Shown: positions 39,043-50,747 of the stretch, piece by piece
How the letters are laid out: each line of letters starts with the position of its first letter
How positions within the stretch are numbered: the first letter of the stretch is position 1
NCBI RefSeq assembly: GCF_000346465.2
Contig: NC_034011.1
Coordinates: 6,891,714-6,955,713, forward strand
Reading direction: 5' to 3'
Origin: Prunus persica
Taxonomy: Eukaryota; Streptophyta; Magnoliopsida; Rosales; Rosaceae
DNA: 64,000 nt
Position numbers and translations under genes: made by a program
Notes under the pieces: generated by a model
The model's input: the letters and a program-made list of their open reading frames with translations, nothing else
What the model was told of the DNA's origin: nothing
The model's database searches: none

Positions 39043-39107
39043 CATGGTAAGATACATGAATGACTTAGTACTATATAGAGTTTCTCTTTGCGTATTATCA
39101 CAAAATA

Positions 39108-39190
39108 TAAGCAACATGATGGTTAAGGCGTTAGAGGAGTGAAATGGCAGGGGTTCAAATCCCCTTTGTGTGTGTGTGTGTTTTTTTTTC
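39108..39190 (+). mobile_element. tRNA-derived SINE remnant
   Basis: GGTTAAGGCGTTAGA followed by GGGGTTCAAATCCCC looks like the A-box and B-box parts of a Leu/Ser-type tRNA head, then (GT)n and a T run. The 5' part of a tRNA fold is missing, so it is not a tRNA gene. Confidence 0.55.
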
Positions 39191-39390
39191 CTTCATTTTT
39201 TCCATTACATCAATATTTTTGATATTATAGCAATATTTTGACAAAACGATATCGATATTTTTCGACATTATCATCAATATTATTGATATTTATACGATAT
39301 GTGTATGGATATGTTCCGAAATATCTGTGACCGAAAAAACGATAATATCCTTTATATTTCATCAATATTATCGATATTTTAGACTATGCT

Positions 39391-40037
39391 TGTGGGAACC
39401 GAATTAAATCAGATCATAGGTCAAATAATTCCTTCCATTTGGGGATTATTTGACTAAATTGGGAATTACTCAACCTAATTGGGAGTTACTCAATTGAATT
39501 AGAAGTTACCCAATTAAATTGAGAATTACCTAATTAAATTGAGAATTGATTTGATTCCTACCCCAATTCCCAATTAAGTGAGGAGTTATGTAATTAAATT
39601 ATGAATTGATTTGATACCTACTACAATTAGGGATTTAATTTACCCTAATAAATCAAATCCCTAATTGATCAAATCAATTCCAAATCGGGGAGGAATAATT
39701 CCCTTCCAGAATTATTCCTCTAAAATCCTAGCCTCCGAGACCACTATAAAAGGATGGCCACACACAAAGGTTGAGGTACGTCTGAATTCTTATTGAAACT
39801 CTACAGAAATTATTTCTCAAAAACCCTAGTCACCATATTCTTTCTCTCTCTCACACAAGGCTCCGGCAACCCGATTTTCCTTGTAACACCCAACCTAACT
39901 TAGGCATCGGAGGGCTTTTGGCCAACACCCCCCGGTGTGGTCCTTTTACTCCAATTTGTTTTGCAGAGAGAAAGAGAAGCGGAGAAGACGAAGGAATCTT
40001 GGGCGAATATTCTAGTGGGACGAAAATCGCTCCCACA
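39391..40037 (+). mobile_element. Solo LTR, 647 bp, with 5-bp target duplication
   Basis: Begins TGTGGGAACCGAATT and ends CGCTCCCACA. ATGCT flanks both sides (39386-39390 and 40038-40042). The left third is a series of GAGAATTACC/TAATTAAATT-type short repeats. A TATA box (CTATAAAAGG near 39752) and the CTTAGGCATCGGAGG phrase indicate plus-strand transcription. Confidence 0.92.
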
Positions 40038-40042
40038 ATGCT

Positions 40043-40803
40043 GGGAACATATGGTGACTAATAATAGGGTTAAACGTTTATTAGTCCCTGAACTTAGACC
40101 CGATTTGTATTTGAGTCCCTCAGTTTCCAAAATCGTTCCTGTGGTCCTTTAACTTCACTTTGGTTAGGACAAATGGTCCTGCCATCAATTTTGTTAACCT
40201 TTTCTGTTAAACGCAGGGTCAAAATGGTATTTTTATAATGATAGAGCACTTATGGGCTCTGAGAGACAGTCACGGTCAATGAAGTCAAGTTTAATGTTTT
40301 GTTCGTGCTTTATTTTGAACTAGCCTCTCCACACGTGCTTCTGCGCCTTCAAGAGCCTTTTTTTGAAAAAAAAATTAAATTTATTTTAGAATAAAAGAAG
40401 ATAATGGGTAGTTTTGTTCCATAAAAATAGGATTCATTATCTTATTTTTCTTTTCATTTTAATTTTTTTAATATAAAAAAATGTGAATTTACCATATTAT
40501 CCTCATTTAATTAATAATTTTAATTCTTAATGCTTGGATTAACTAAGGGCATTTTTTGGTATTTTGAATATTTCACCGTTCTCTGCCTTTTGCTTTATAT
40601 ATATAGATTATGCTTTGGTTGTATTTTGTAATGAATTATGCTTTCTTTGTGTTTTGTAATAAATTATGCTTTGTTTTGACGTATGCAATGTTTTAAATAA
40701 ATAGCTATGTTTTCTTTATTCAATAAAGGAACAGCAATACAACTAATTAAATAAAAGACAAGCAATACAACTAATTAATAAATGCCAACTCTATTAATAC
40801 AAC
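40043..40803. other. AT-rich spacer with a Mutator-like end
   Basis: Starts with GGGTTAAACGTTTATTAGTC, then CCTGAACTTAGACC and GAGTCCCTCAG, phrases seen at termini of plant Mutator-like elements. I could not find the other terminus. The rest is AT-rich without genes. Confidence 0.35.
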
Positions 40804-41750
40804 CTAATGGTTTTCATCATTTAACCAATCCGTATTGCTAGGTCCATTGTCACAGAAAAGCCTTCTTCTCATATCATCCCTTCGTTCTAGCTTCCAAAAT
40901 GACTTCGTTTCAGGGGACATATGGCTCGTATTCATGGCCATGGTTTCCCAATCCTTCTTATCCATGTCTTGTTTGTGTGCATACTCCCATTCTCTTGTAA
41001 ATGCTTCATCTCTTGCCTTGTCATATGCATCTTTTTTCATGTATCTCTCATTCTCATTGTGTCGTTGAGAGCAATTTGCTCCAAAAATTTTGCACAATCA
41101 TTGGTCAAATTACTCCCTTTCTTGGCCTGCCGCCTTTCTCCAATAGGCCTCGGCTTCCTTTGGATTGATGAGTCTTGATTCATTAGGGACTCCAACCGCA
41201 AATCTGATTCTGGTGAATCGTGCAGTGGTGTCTCATTCAACACAATAGTCAGACCCGTGGGAATAATTTTGAAATCTTAAACAATTTTTCACAACCTTCT
41301 AACAGTAGTGATTGTCTAAAGATTTTTTGTCTTGGCCAATGACACCGAACTACATTTGTACTTGCATAATTTATAATATAAAAATTTATATAAATATAAG
41401 AAAATTTCAAAAAATAGGACATCAAATTATATAAAATGGCATTTACAAATAATTTACCTTGTTGCCAAGATTTTCCCCGCTTCGAACGTTGTCCCTCGCT
41501 TTTGCCAACGCATCTCTCTATTTCCCCAACTCTATATTTAACAAATTTCATCTACTAGCCAAGGCCATTTCTGTACAAGCTGAACTCGATCTTTCACAAA
41601 ATTCGGCATGAATTTTTCTTCACATATGAGAGAACTTCATCTGATTGCTAATGATCGGGCAATGACCAACTTGAACCCAACACCACACAACAAAACATCT
41701 TCTATGGTTGTCCACAACCCTCCAACTTCGATGAAAAATGTCATTTGTAT
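40804..41750 (-). pseudogene. Harbinger-like ORF1 / NAM-associated domain remnant
   Basis: On the minus strand, a basic segment (GEIERCVGKSEGQRSKRGKS), a PIGERRQAKKGSN segment and a charged helical region (DKKDWETMAMNTSHMSPE, then FWKLERRDDMRRRLF) occur in order but in different frames. This resembles the C-terminal NAM-associated domain of plant PIF/Harbinger ORF1 proteins. At least one frameshift near 41060 breaks it. No DDE transposase is in the window. Confidence 0.5.
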
Positions 41751-42404
41751 TTTTACACAAATAAAATTTAATAGTAGAAAATTTGGTGTGGAAAATGAAT
41801 AATATTGAAAGGAGAAAAATTAGTATGAAGATTTAGTGTGAAAAGTGAAGAATATTGGTAGGTATTTATAATTAAAAAAAATTGGTACTTTTTATAAAAA
41901 AAAAATTTGAATTTTTTTACATAAAAATTGGCAGCCATTAAATTGGAAGAGAAATTAGGATCTACCACCCCAGGAAGTGCGCCATTGGCGAAAAGCAAGG
42001 TTGACGCCAAAGTGACGTCAACGGACGGAATTTTTAATTTTTTTTACTATTGGCTCATGTAGGGTTTAGGGTTGGGTTGATTCGCAATTCACATAAGAAC
42101 CTCCGAAAACTTCATGAAAGAGAAATATTTATGAGAAACAAGGTTCTGACTGATAACGAAAGCTGGAATAGATGTCTTTTTTATGAACATGGTTATGAAA
42201 CCTAGAACAACCCCCCAAATCAAATGTTGGTTAATGAAGACGAAAAATATCATAAAGTATTAATCATTGATTGATTCTAATGACTCGTTCACTATTACCG
42301 AAGATACGGCATGTACATTGTAATGTTTAAACATCCCTCGTTCAATTTTTAATACAAAAAAATAGCGGGCTTTCGAGAAAGAGAAGTATGAGCATTGTCA
42401 GTAA
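41751..42404. other. Spacer downstream of the CobW gene
   Basis: AT-rich. No gene recognised; it ends at the 3' end of the CobW gene. Confidence 0.4.
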
Positions 42405-45400
42405 TCATAGTAAACAGCCTTTAAAACCCTTTTCTAACTCTTGTGCATCCAAATTCTTCCCTATGAAAACAATCTTGTTTGTTCTTGGCTCGTTGGGGCC
42501 CCACAGCCGATCAGGTGAGCCTTGGAATATATCGTGAACTCCCTGTTACACAACAAAAAGATGATCACTAAATATACAGTACCAACACAAAAATCATTGA
42601 CTAAAATTGCTTGGAACTATATTTCTAACTCCTTTATCAGCAACATCACCAACCCATAACTTGACATGAAAGAAGAATATCAAACGGCTAGAGATGATTA
42701 ACAAAATCCAGTACATAAAAAAAATGACAATGTACATTAGTAGCAAGTTTCTCTCCCCCCACTTAAATTGAACCGTTCCACGATAAAATCCCATTCTACT
42801 CGGTTATTCCTTTGCATTGACCACTAATAAAGCATTGAAGGTAAAGCATCATATAAGACTCTAAGACATATACAAGGATCGCCCATTGCTTTGAAAAAAC
42901 AGAGAAGAAAACAAGCAAGATATAGCTTCAAAATTGACAGGAAACATGACCCCTAGATCGAGCAGGAAGATAAATAATTTATATAGCCAACGAAGACAGC
43001 AATGCTCAGAAATTCCAACTTCAATATCCTCACGGCCAAATTTCAAATAGAGAAACAGACATTCTTATACAAGGAGATCTCATACCAATTATCTCAAATA
43101 TCCAAGTCTTGAGTAAAATAATTTGGTTCATTATAATTAACACTTTCAGGATTTAACTCACCTGGAAGACAAATCTCTCATTCATTCCCTGAACAGATAG
43201 AAGACCTTTCATACGATATATGTCCTCGCTCCGTTCCAACAACAGTGTACCGAGCCATATGTTAGCCTGAAAGAAATTATGACAACATCAGTACAATCTT
43301 TGTCAGGTTTTCTTGTATATATTTCATATTGAGACAACATCATTACAATCTTTGTTAGGTTTTCTTTTATACATTCCAGACAAAGAATCTAAATTATAAA
43401 ATTCCTGCAACTGGCCATAAAATGTGTACTTGTGTCATTCACAGCAACAGGTCAATAAAAAAGTCCAGGTACTACTAAAATCATAAGGCCAATTATCATA
43501 TATGATGGCAAATAAACTACAACAAAGTAGAGATCCAACCTTTTCAAGATCTAAGTTCCCTTCACAAACTATGCTGACAGAAGAAACGCCAGGATCATGA
43601 ACATGGTCATGGGTGTGGTGATCATCATGATGTTCTGCGTATCAGTGCCAAATGTAAGGATATCAGTTCATAATTCTATATAAAAAATAGTAGCAATGCC
43701 AAGTGGTTAAGGCAGTACAGTAAAAGCTATTGGCCGACCTGGCCACGACTTTTCTTACACACAAGGCCATAAACAAACAGTAAACAAATGACAGGGAGCT
43801 ATCCCTGCCACCTTTCTTAGTGCCACTTTCAGAAGGACTGAAACCACAGATCCAGGGATGGCAATGGAATTTTTTTAACAAGAGCCACAACATCGCAATT
43901 TGGAGGACACTTTTGTCCACCATGCTGCTTGCAGTTAAAGTTTCAATCTTTTCCACCCAATGCAGCAAAACTGAATACAAAGAAGAACACTTAATAATCA
44001 ATTCTCCAGAACTCCAACCTACTCATGCTTCTTGATTTACTTCTTGCCACCAAGAAGTACACTGCAATACTTTTTCCCTCACATGAACCATTTGCCTCCA
44101 AGTTGCAAGTAGGACTTATATTACACACTGAAAACCTCATATGAAATTAAATGCATATGAATAATGGAAACGAAAGGGCAAGGGAAGCATACAAGCTTTT
44201 ACACATTCCCTTTGTCCACACCACAGAAAATCGTAGCAATGATTTTCTAAACCATGGGAATGCTGAAGCCCCAAAGACTAGATTAAACTAAACCCAGAGT
44301 AAATGAAAATGAGAAGATGAAACTATGTTATGGCAGAGCAGATATCTTATTTTGTTCTTACGATATCCTATATCTATGGGGTATATAACTGGACCCACTG
44401 TATGCCCTCCCTTTTAGATCCATATGTTCTGAAGATTAGTTGTTATTTTGCTAGATCTATATGCCTGCAGTAAGCTTACATAGAGATGTAATGTAGGTAT
44501 CAGCAAAGCAGAAGACTCAACTCCGAAGTGATACTATAACTTAATGGCTAAAAAGTTAAATCCGCCACGCCTGCAATAATTCTCACTCATACGTAACAAT
44601 GGTTTGTTTTCAAACTCCAAGCACACCACCCTCTGGGACCCAAGATTCCACAAATGCATTTGTTTGTGTGCAACAAACAGATTTTGTAGACTATTCAGTT
44701 TTAATTTGACAACAGATAAACAATAGTACCCACAAAGCCATCATCAACATAAGCAACATGTCATGATGAGTATGTGTTTCAATGATCAGAAGGATTTACC
44801 GTGCTTGTGGTCGTGTTTCTCGTCATGATGGTGATGATGATCGTGATGATCATGATCTTCCTTTTCACCTTCAGCGTCAATAGCACTCTCTATCCTGGCA
44901 AGATTACAGCCAAGATTAGGAAATGATATCAAGATTCCAAACACAAGGTGTGAAATTATGAAGCATGGAAGCATGTTCTGCACATTATAGATCAATTTAA
45001 TAACAGAGCAATATCACAGAAGAACAAAGAAAATTAACACATGGAGGGAGCATGGGCTCCCAAAATAATTCTCATTTATAAGTGTATCATTTATTAATCA
45101 GCACCAATGGTAAACAACACGTGTTTGAAGCAGTATACAAAAGGAGATTAGAACAAATGCATACCCAAAAAAAATCTAAAGAAAAGGAAATAAATATTTC
45201 ATATATAACTCCAATGGGCTCATGAATCTGTTTGTAAACTAATTTTTACAAACAGATTCACAAGTCCCCCTCAATGTTCCTCTATTTAGACAAACACAAG
45301 GATACAAATAATTCAATGATGTTGTTAGAAATAGTTAAATGATTCAAAACTTATACTATGATACTATCCACCTTTCTTTTCATATGCAAATTGTGCACAA

Positions 45401-47154
45401 CATTTAAAGCCATTAATCATCATTAAGAACCTAATTTTAAATAAATGGGAGTAACGTCCAATAAGCGGCAACAAGAAATCAACAACCATCAGCAAGGTCA
45501 GAATTGTCTAAACCCAACAACAATGAAATGGGTGTAAAAAATTACCTCTCCAAATCAAATCCTCCAATACCAAGAACATAATCCAGGTTAACTTTTCCAA
45601 ACTCTGTCCGCTTCAGTTGAGCCATACCATTGATGTTCTATTTTCAAGATAACACATTCCGTTTAATACAATAATCATTAACAAGAATGACGAAAATAAA
45701 AAAGGAGCAAGGTACAAACCCTTATTCGTTGCACCAAAGAAGCAATTTCTGGCTCACCAACAAGATCGGTCTAGGAAAAAAAAAAGGACAAGTACACTAG
45801 TCAGCCATTACAGCAAAAACCGTAAAAAGGAAAGAAAAAATAGTAACCACACCATCACAAACACATAGAAAACGTTCATGTTGAAATATTAGGGCCACAC
45901 TATTTTCAGTTTTCAAGAATCATAACTATTCAATTTGAGTGCAGTGCAGAGTAAACCTGATACACAAATAGATCATAGTAATCATGTGTACCTTATTCAC
46001 GATGATACGGTCAGCATAAGCAATCTGCTCTATAGCCTCATTGACAACTCCTTTTGGCTTAACTTCATTCAGATGAAAAACAGCATGTTTAGCATCAACT
46101 AACGTGACAACACCATCCAACTTGACATCATTAAAAACCTGATCCTCAGCATAAAATGTTTGAATGATCGGTGCTGGATTTGCCAATCCTACAAATAAAT
46201 AAGAAGAAAAAAATTTCACATGAAGTTCAATAGTTACCAGAAAGGCCCAGCAAATTCAATGAATTAACGATTTCATACACCCTACGAAACAAGTTGCAAA
46301 CAAACAACCACGAACCAAAACTTAGTGCACTAAAACAAAACAAACTTCATACCTGTAGTCTCTATTACAATATGATCGAACTTCCCTTTCTTCTTATGGA
46401 CCAAGTCCGAAATCATACGAACAAGGTCACCCCTCACAGTGCAGCAAAGACACCCATTATTCAACATAACAATATCTTCTGCCCCAGTGGTTTTTGCAGC
46501 AACCAAAGAACCATCAATGTCTATTTCACCATACTGCAAAATCCACAAAAAAACTCCAAACCTTCACATACATAACATAAATTAAGAAACGACAAGAAGT
46601 AAGTGCAAAATTCAACCTCATACCTCGTTCTCAATCACCGCAATTCGCTTCCCATGCTCCGCAGTTAGTATATGGTTAAGCAATGTCGTCTGCCAGTTTC
46701 ATTTCAAAAGTGCATTTCAGTAAATAATGAAGATTATAGTGGCATTCAAACAATGAAACTTTTGGATAAAACCGGCCATAAATTTAGCGACTTAAATCCC
46801 AAAAAAGAGTATGAGTAGAAAATATCGAACCTTTCCGGAGCCCAAGAAGCCGGTGATTATCGTGGCGGGGATGCGATTATCGGGGACAATCTGGGTCAAA
46901 ACGTCGGAGCTTTCGCTCTGCGACGTCGTTGCGGTCGCAGCCACGGTGAACCTTCTGCAGCCGAGCTTAGGCTTGGCGACGAGTGTTCGGCAAAACGACG
47001 ACGTCGAGTAGCGTAGGCTTTGGGAGTGAGGGGGAGTTCTTGGTCTCCAAGTGAGAGGGAACAGAGCCGCGGCTCCGACCCGGGGGAGCCGGGTTGAGTG
47101 GCGAGAAGTGAGGCCGAGAAGGGTCGTGGCCAGGTCGGCCGATATCGAAGCCAT
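42405..47154 (-). CDS. Plastid CobW/ZNG-type metal-chaperone GTPase
   Basis: Ten minus-strand exons: 47154-46831, 46689-46624, 46533-46353, 46188-45992, 45770-45720, 45637-45546, 44894-44800, 43634-43540, 43266-43162, 42542-42405. Phases join to 447 aa. The first ~75 residues are Ser/Thr/Arg/Pro-rich with few acids, a chloroplast transit peptide. Motifs: Walker A GFLGSGKTT (102-110), the zinc-binding GCLCC (157-161), NKTD guanine-specificity box split by an intron (255-258), a His/Asp-rich loop (about 317-353) and the CobW C-terminal domain (about 360-445). The family uses GTP to deliver metal, zinc in ZNG proteins, to client enzymes; plant plastid members include PTAC17. An in-frame ATG at 47196 would add 14 residues; MASISADL is the better transit-peptide start. 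It is divergent from the LRR gene, the same pairing I recall for Arabidopsis At1g15730/At1g15740. Confidence 0.93.
43281..43384. repeat. 52-bp tandem duplication in a CobW intron
   Basis: Two copies start GACAACATCA at 43281 and 43333, about 85-90 percent alike, next to the exon at 43162-43266. Confidence 0.85.
45223..45260. repeat. Perfect 16-bp inverted repeat with 6-nt loop in a CobW intron
   Basis: TGAATCTGTTTGTAAA (45223-45238) and TTTACAAACAGATTCA (45245-45260) are exact reverse complements separated by CTAATT. Pairing does not extend outward. Confidence 0.93.
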
Positions 47155-47196
47155 GGGAGAAAACGGCGACGTTTGGGTTTTGGGGTTTAGAGGCAC

Positions 47197-48061
47197 AGAA
47201 GGGGAGGGTTTATGTGAGATTGAAGACGGAAGAGGCGATATACTAATACGGCGGCAAAATGTAGCTGTGGACTGTTCGCCAATTATCTAGATTTTTTAAA
47301 TTTTTATTCATATATTTTTAGGGGGTGGTTTTGTCTTTTTAATTTTTTGTAAGTATCTTTTGTTTGTATTTGTTTTGTACCTACCTACTTAATTTATGAA
47401 ACCGTTCATCTTTTCCTCACATTCTTATTAAGAGAATCTCTGACCCGACAGCAGTAGCAAATAAAATTTTTTAAATTGAAAATTATTGACTTACGTGACA
47501 TTTTTTAAAAAAAAAATAGGTTACTTGAATAATTTTTACTCTAACTGACTCTTTAAAAGCCCAAAGGAGAGAGAAAATTTTTAAAAGAAGCAAAAATGGA
47601 CAAAATTGCCCTTATTTATTTGTTGCTTTCCTAAGAAATCCTTTACATTTGCATGTCTTTAGTTTGAAAGTTGAGAGGTTATTCTGTCTTTTTTCAAAAA
47701 GCTTTGGCTTTTTCCAAAAGTAAAAGTTTTTTTATGGGTAAAACTTAAATTTACTATGTAGTATTTATTATATGAAAAGAACAAATGCATGTTTTTAACT
47801 TTTGCAAGGTAGGTTTTGTTTTTCCAAAGTAAAATTAAATGTTTGAAAAGTCAAAATTAACTTACCATTCTTGAAGAAAGAGAAAGATGTTGCAACTTTG
47901 ATGATTGAGGTTGAAGAGGTTGTTGGAAAGAGTTTTTCTGATGTGACTCACCTATTTTAGAATTTCAAAGATGTTGAAGAGGCTGTTGGAGATGCTCTAA
48001 TCTTTTGTAAAACTTTTTTTTTTGTGAAAATATAAAAATTTAAAAGTAAGATGATTGTTTT
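47197..48061. other. CobW promoter side of the divergent intergenic region
   Basis: No gene. AT-rich sequence with T/A homopolymers; the CobW 5' UTR lies at its left edge. Confidence 0.4.
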
Positions 48062-48150
48062 TTTTTTTTTTAATACAAGGGTTTCTCATACACTCTATTA
48101 AGATGTTATAGGGATTTGAACTTGAGATCACAGATAAGATAAGATAATTG
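48062..48150 (-). mobile_element. tRNA-derived SINE remnant (minus)
   Basis: On the minus strand, GATCTCAAGTTCAAATCCC contains a B box and the sequence ends in an A-run (T-run at 48058-48072). The A-box region is degenerate. Confidence 0.5.
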
Positions 48151-48438
48151 TTCTAAAGAGGAATGCTAGCAACCTTCTCTATTGGACTTTCTCCCTTCTC
48201 TTTATGACAAGTGTCATTTTCTTTACACTTAAAACAATGTCATTAATGCATCACACAATTTAGTTTTTGTTTTTCAAGTTTACCCTTTTAAAATGTATTG
48301 GCTTTTATATTTCCTTCAATTTATTCAAATTTTGTTATAACTTCTTTAGCACATTGTTAAAAAATAAATAAGAAAAACTTCATATTTTTAAAAAATAAAA
48401 ATAAAGTTTGTTTCATGACATTGTTATCGTCTTTATTT

Positions 48439-48584
48439 ATTTATTTTTTTTTTGAGGTCCTTTCCTATTGAAAGGGGCGATAGCATATTAAACTCACACA
48501 CACAACACGGATGCTAGAACTTGAATCTAGGACCTTGCCTGAGGGAGTAAATACTCCAAACCACTACACTAGTGGGTCCTTTGC
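48439..48584 (-). mobile_element. tRNA-derived SINE with perfect 15-bp target duplication
   Basis: TTATCGTCTTTATTT lies on both sides (48424-48438 and 48585-48599). On the minus strand the head GGACCCACTAGTGTAGTGG has an A box and AGATTCAAGTTCT a B box, then a (GT)n tract and an A-rich 3' end. Confidence 0.9.
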
Positions 48585-48710
48585 TTATCGTCTTTATTTT
48601 GTTTTTAACAAAACACACGTTCTTTGGAAAAAATAAAAATTAAAAAAAACTTCAATTTTTATTTTCTTATTTAATTTTTAACAAAGTGGTAAGAAAGTTA
48701 TAAAAAAAAA

Positions 48711-48775
48711 TAGTTTGTTATTAAAAAAATTAATTTGTTATTAAAAAAAAATTAGTTTGTTATTAAAAAAATTAA
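48711..48775. repeat. Three tandem copies of a ~21-bp AT-rich unit
   Basis: Units of the form TWRTTTGTTATTAAAAAAATTA start near 48711, 48731 and 48752, inside the right arm of the MITE. Confidence 0.85.
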
Positions 48776-48905
48776 TACATTTAATAAGGATAAACTTGAA
48801 AAACAAAAATTAATTTGTGTGATGCATTAATGACATTGTTTTTAGTGTAAAGAAAGTGACACTTATCATGAGAAGAAGGGAAAAGATTCAAAAAAAGAAT
48901 GTTGG

Positions 48906-50747
48906 AGAGAAAGTTGACATACAATTGCATCAACCACCCCTCACCCCTCAGCCTCCTGATGCGTGCAGAGTCTTCCAGAGGATCAACGGGTAGGGCCCAG
49001 ATCTTCCCAATGGATAATGCTCAACCGTTGGCCCCAACCCTTCCCGCTTATCCCGCCCTTCACCAACCAAATTCTGAGCCATCTCCGCTTACTACTTCCC
49101 ACGTGTCAACCATCCGTAGGTTCGGATTTTGGTTCGGCACACGCCACCTCGCACTTTCTTTCAGTCTCCGTCACTCTCTTTATTAGCTCTCTTTTTCTCT
49201 AGAAATCACTTAACAGAGACTTTTTGGAGTTTTGATCCTCTCTCGCTCTTTCTGGAGAATCAGAGTACAAGGCAATTGGTCATGCTAAGGTATAATTGGA
49301 AAAAAGCTTTTTCCTTTTAAATTTCTTTTTTGGTTATGGATTGTTTGTTTCTTTTCTTTGGAAATTATCTTATTATTTTTCCCTTGGAAAGTGATGATTT
49401 TTTCCTGCTTTAAGCCTTTTGTTCGATTCATTAACACATAAAGCGAGTTTGTTTGAGGATAGCATTGATTTTTTTACATGGGATTTTGTATTTTTTCTCA
49501 TCATTTCCACTATTGTATTACTATAAGAGGATCATGGCTTTCTCTTCTATGTTATCAGTTACGATTTTAGTTTTCTTTTCATTACCGATGATGGGTTCTG
49601 TTTGTTTGCTCATAAAATTTAGTAAATGAAATAAGCATTAGTTAAAAGTTCCAATTGCAGTTCTGATTGTAGTTGTTTCTTCAAGTGTTCATGAAATAAC
49701 TGAAACTTGTCTGAAATAGGCGAAGAAGGAAAGGAAAGTATTTAATGCCAATCAAACATATGAACCAATTTTTCCCCTTAACTTGACAGATAAAAAATCC
49801 AACCCGAATTGCAAGCTTAAGTACATCTTGTAAACTGGTGCACATAGGACCGCCAATGTAGTAAAACTTGTAGTACAGATGTACTCCTCTGCTTCAACTG
49901 TTTGGTTTGGTAGTGACAAGTCTTTTTCAAAGTGGGTGTTACCTGAAAGCAATCCTAAAATCAGGGCTCACCTATTTTAGCTGCAATGCTGTTTATTTGC
50001 GGTTGCTTATATAATCATTCCATGTTCATGTTATGAAATGATGGAAATAGATTTGGCACGGAATTTTTCAGATGGAAATTGGATCTTGAGGCTTTACACT
50101 TGGTTTTCAATATCTAAATCATATTGTCAATGAGTAGAAGTGAGGATGAATATGATTATAGTATAGTTTGGGGAGAATATGGCGTTGCATAGAAATGAGT
50201 ACTAGAAAGTTTCATGTTTACAACCCCAAATAGTTTGGAAAAAGGAGTCAGGTGACAAACCTTTTTCCTTTTCTGGGGGAGTGGGGGGTTGGAATGCTAA
50301 TGGATGATATAGAGGCTTAGTTGGGGTGAAGTTTTGAGGTTTCCATTTGTGGACCTTGTATCATGCATCACAACTGTGTTTTTGTAGATTAAGGATTTTT
50401 TTTTCCATTTATTTTAATGTAATCGTCACATATATTAATTCTAGCACAAACATGATGGGCACCAATTTGAATTTACTAAGTTGGTGCTGAAAAGCCTTAT
50501 TTCATACTATTATGTCAGAAAAATCTTGACTGCCGTTCAATATATTGTAATTTTCATCAAATAAATTAATGACATGCATGAAGCATTTTCTTAAGGTCAA
50601 TTGGCCAAGTGTACTGAGTACTTATTTTCCTTACTCTACTTTTACAGCGTGAAGTAGGGTGCATGTTCCAAGTTTGGTGATTGAATGAATAGAGTAGTGT
50701 TCTGGTTCAGTTTCTGTGAGATATATTGATTCCAAGACATTTTCTCG
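48906..50747. other. LRR gene promoter, 5' UTR and 5' UTR intron
   Basis: The CT-rich leader lies at 49160-49260. A donor AAG/GTATAATT at 49290 and an acceptor CTTTTACAG at about 50647 define a likely 1.36 kb 5' UTR intron. If so, the spliced leader carries a five-codon upstream frame starting at 49282. Confidence 0.5.

Larger units (their letters stand above)
48164..48900. mobile_element. Long-arm inverted-repeat MITE with a SINE in its middle
   Basis: The left arm (about 48177-48302), including ACAATGTCATTAATGCATCA, pairs with the right arm (about 48775-48898). An inner pair continues it: TTATAACTTCTTTAGCACAT near 48338 against the reverse of 48660-48704. Arms total about 250 bp each, making a near-complete hairpin. 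The SINE at 48439-48584 sits at the loop. Confidence 0.8.

Noticed and set aside
39108..39175. tRNA-like A and B boxes
   Set aside because: No acceptor stem or complete cloverleaf; fits a SINE head with a GT tract and poly-T end.
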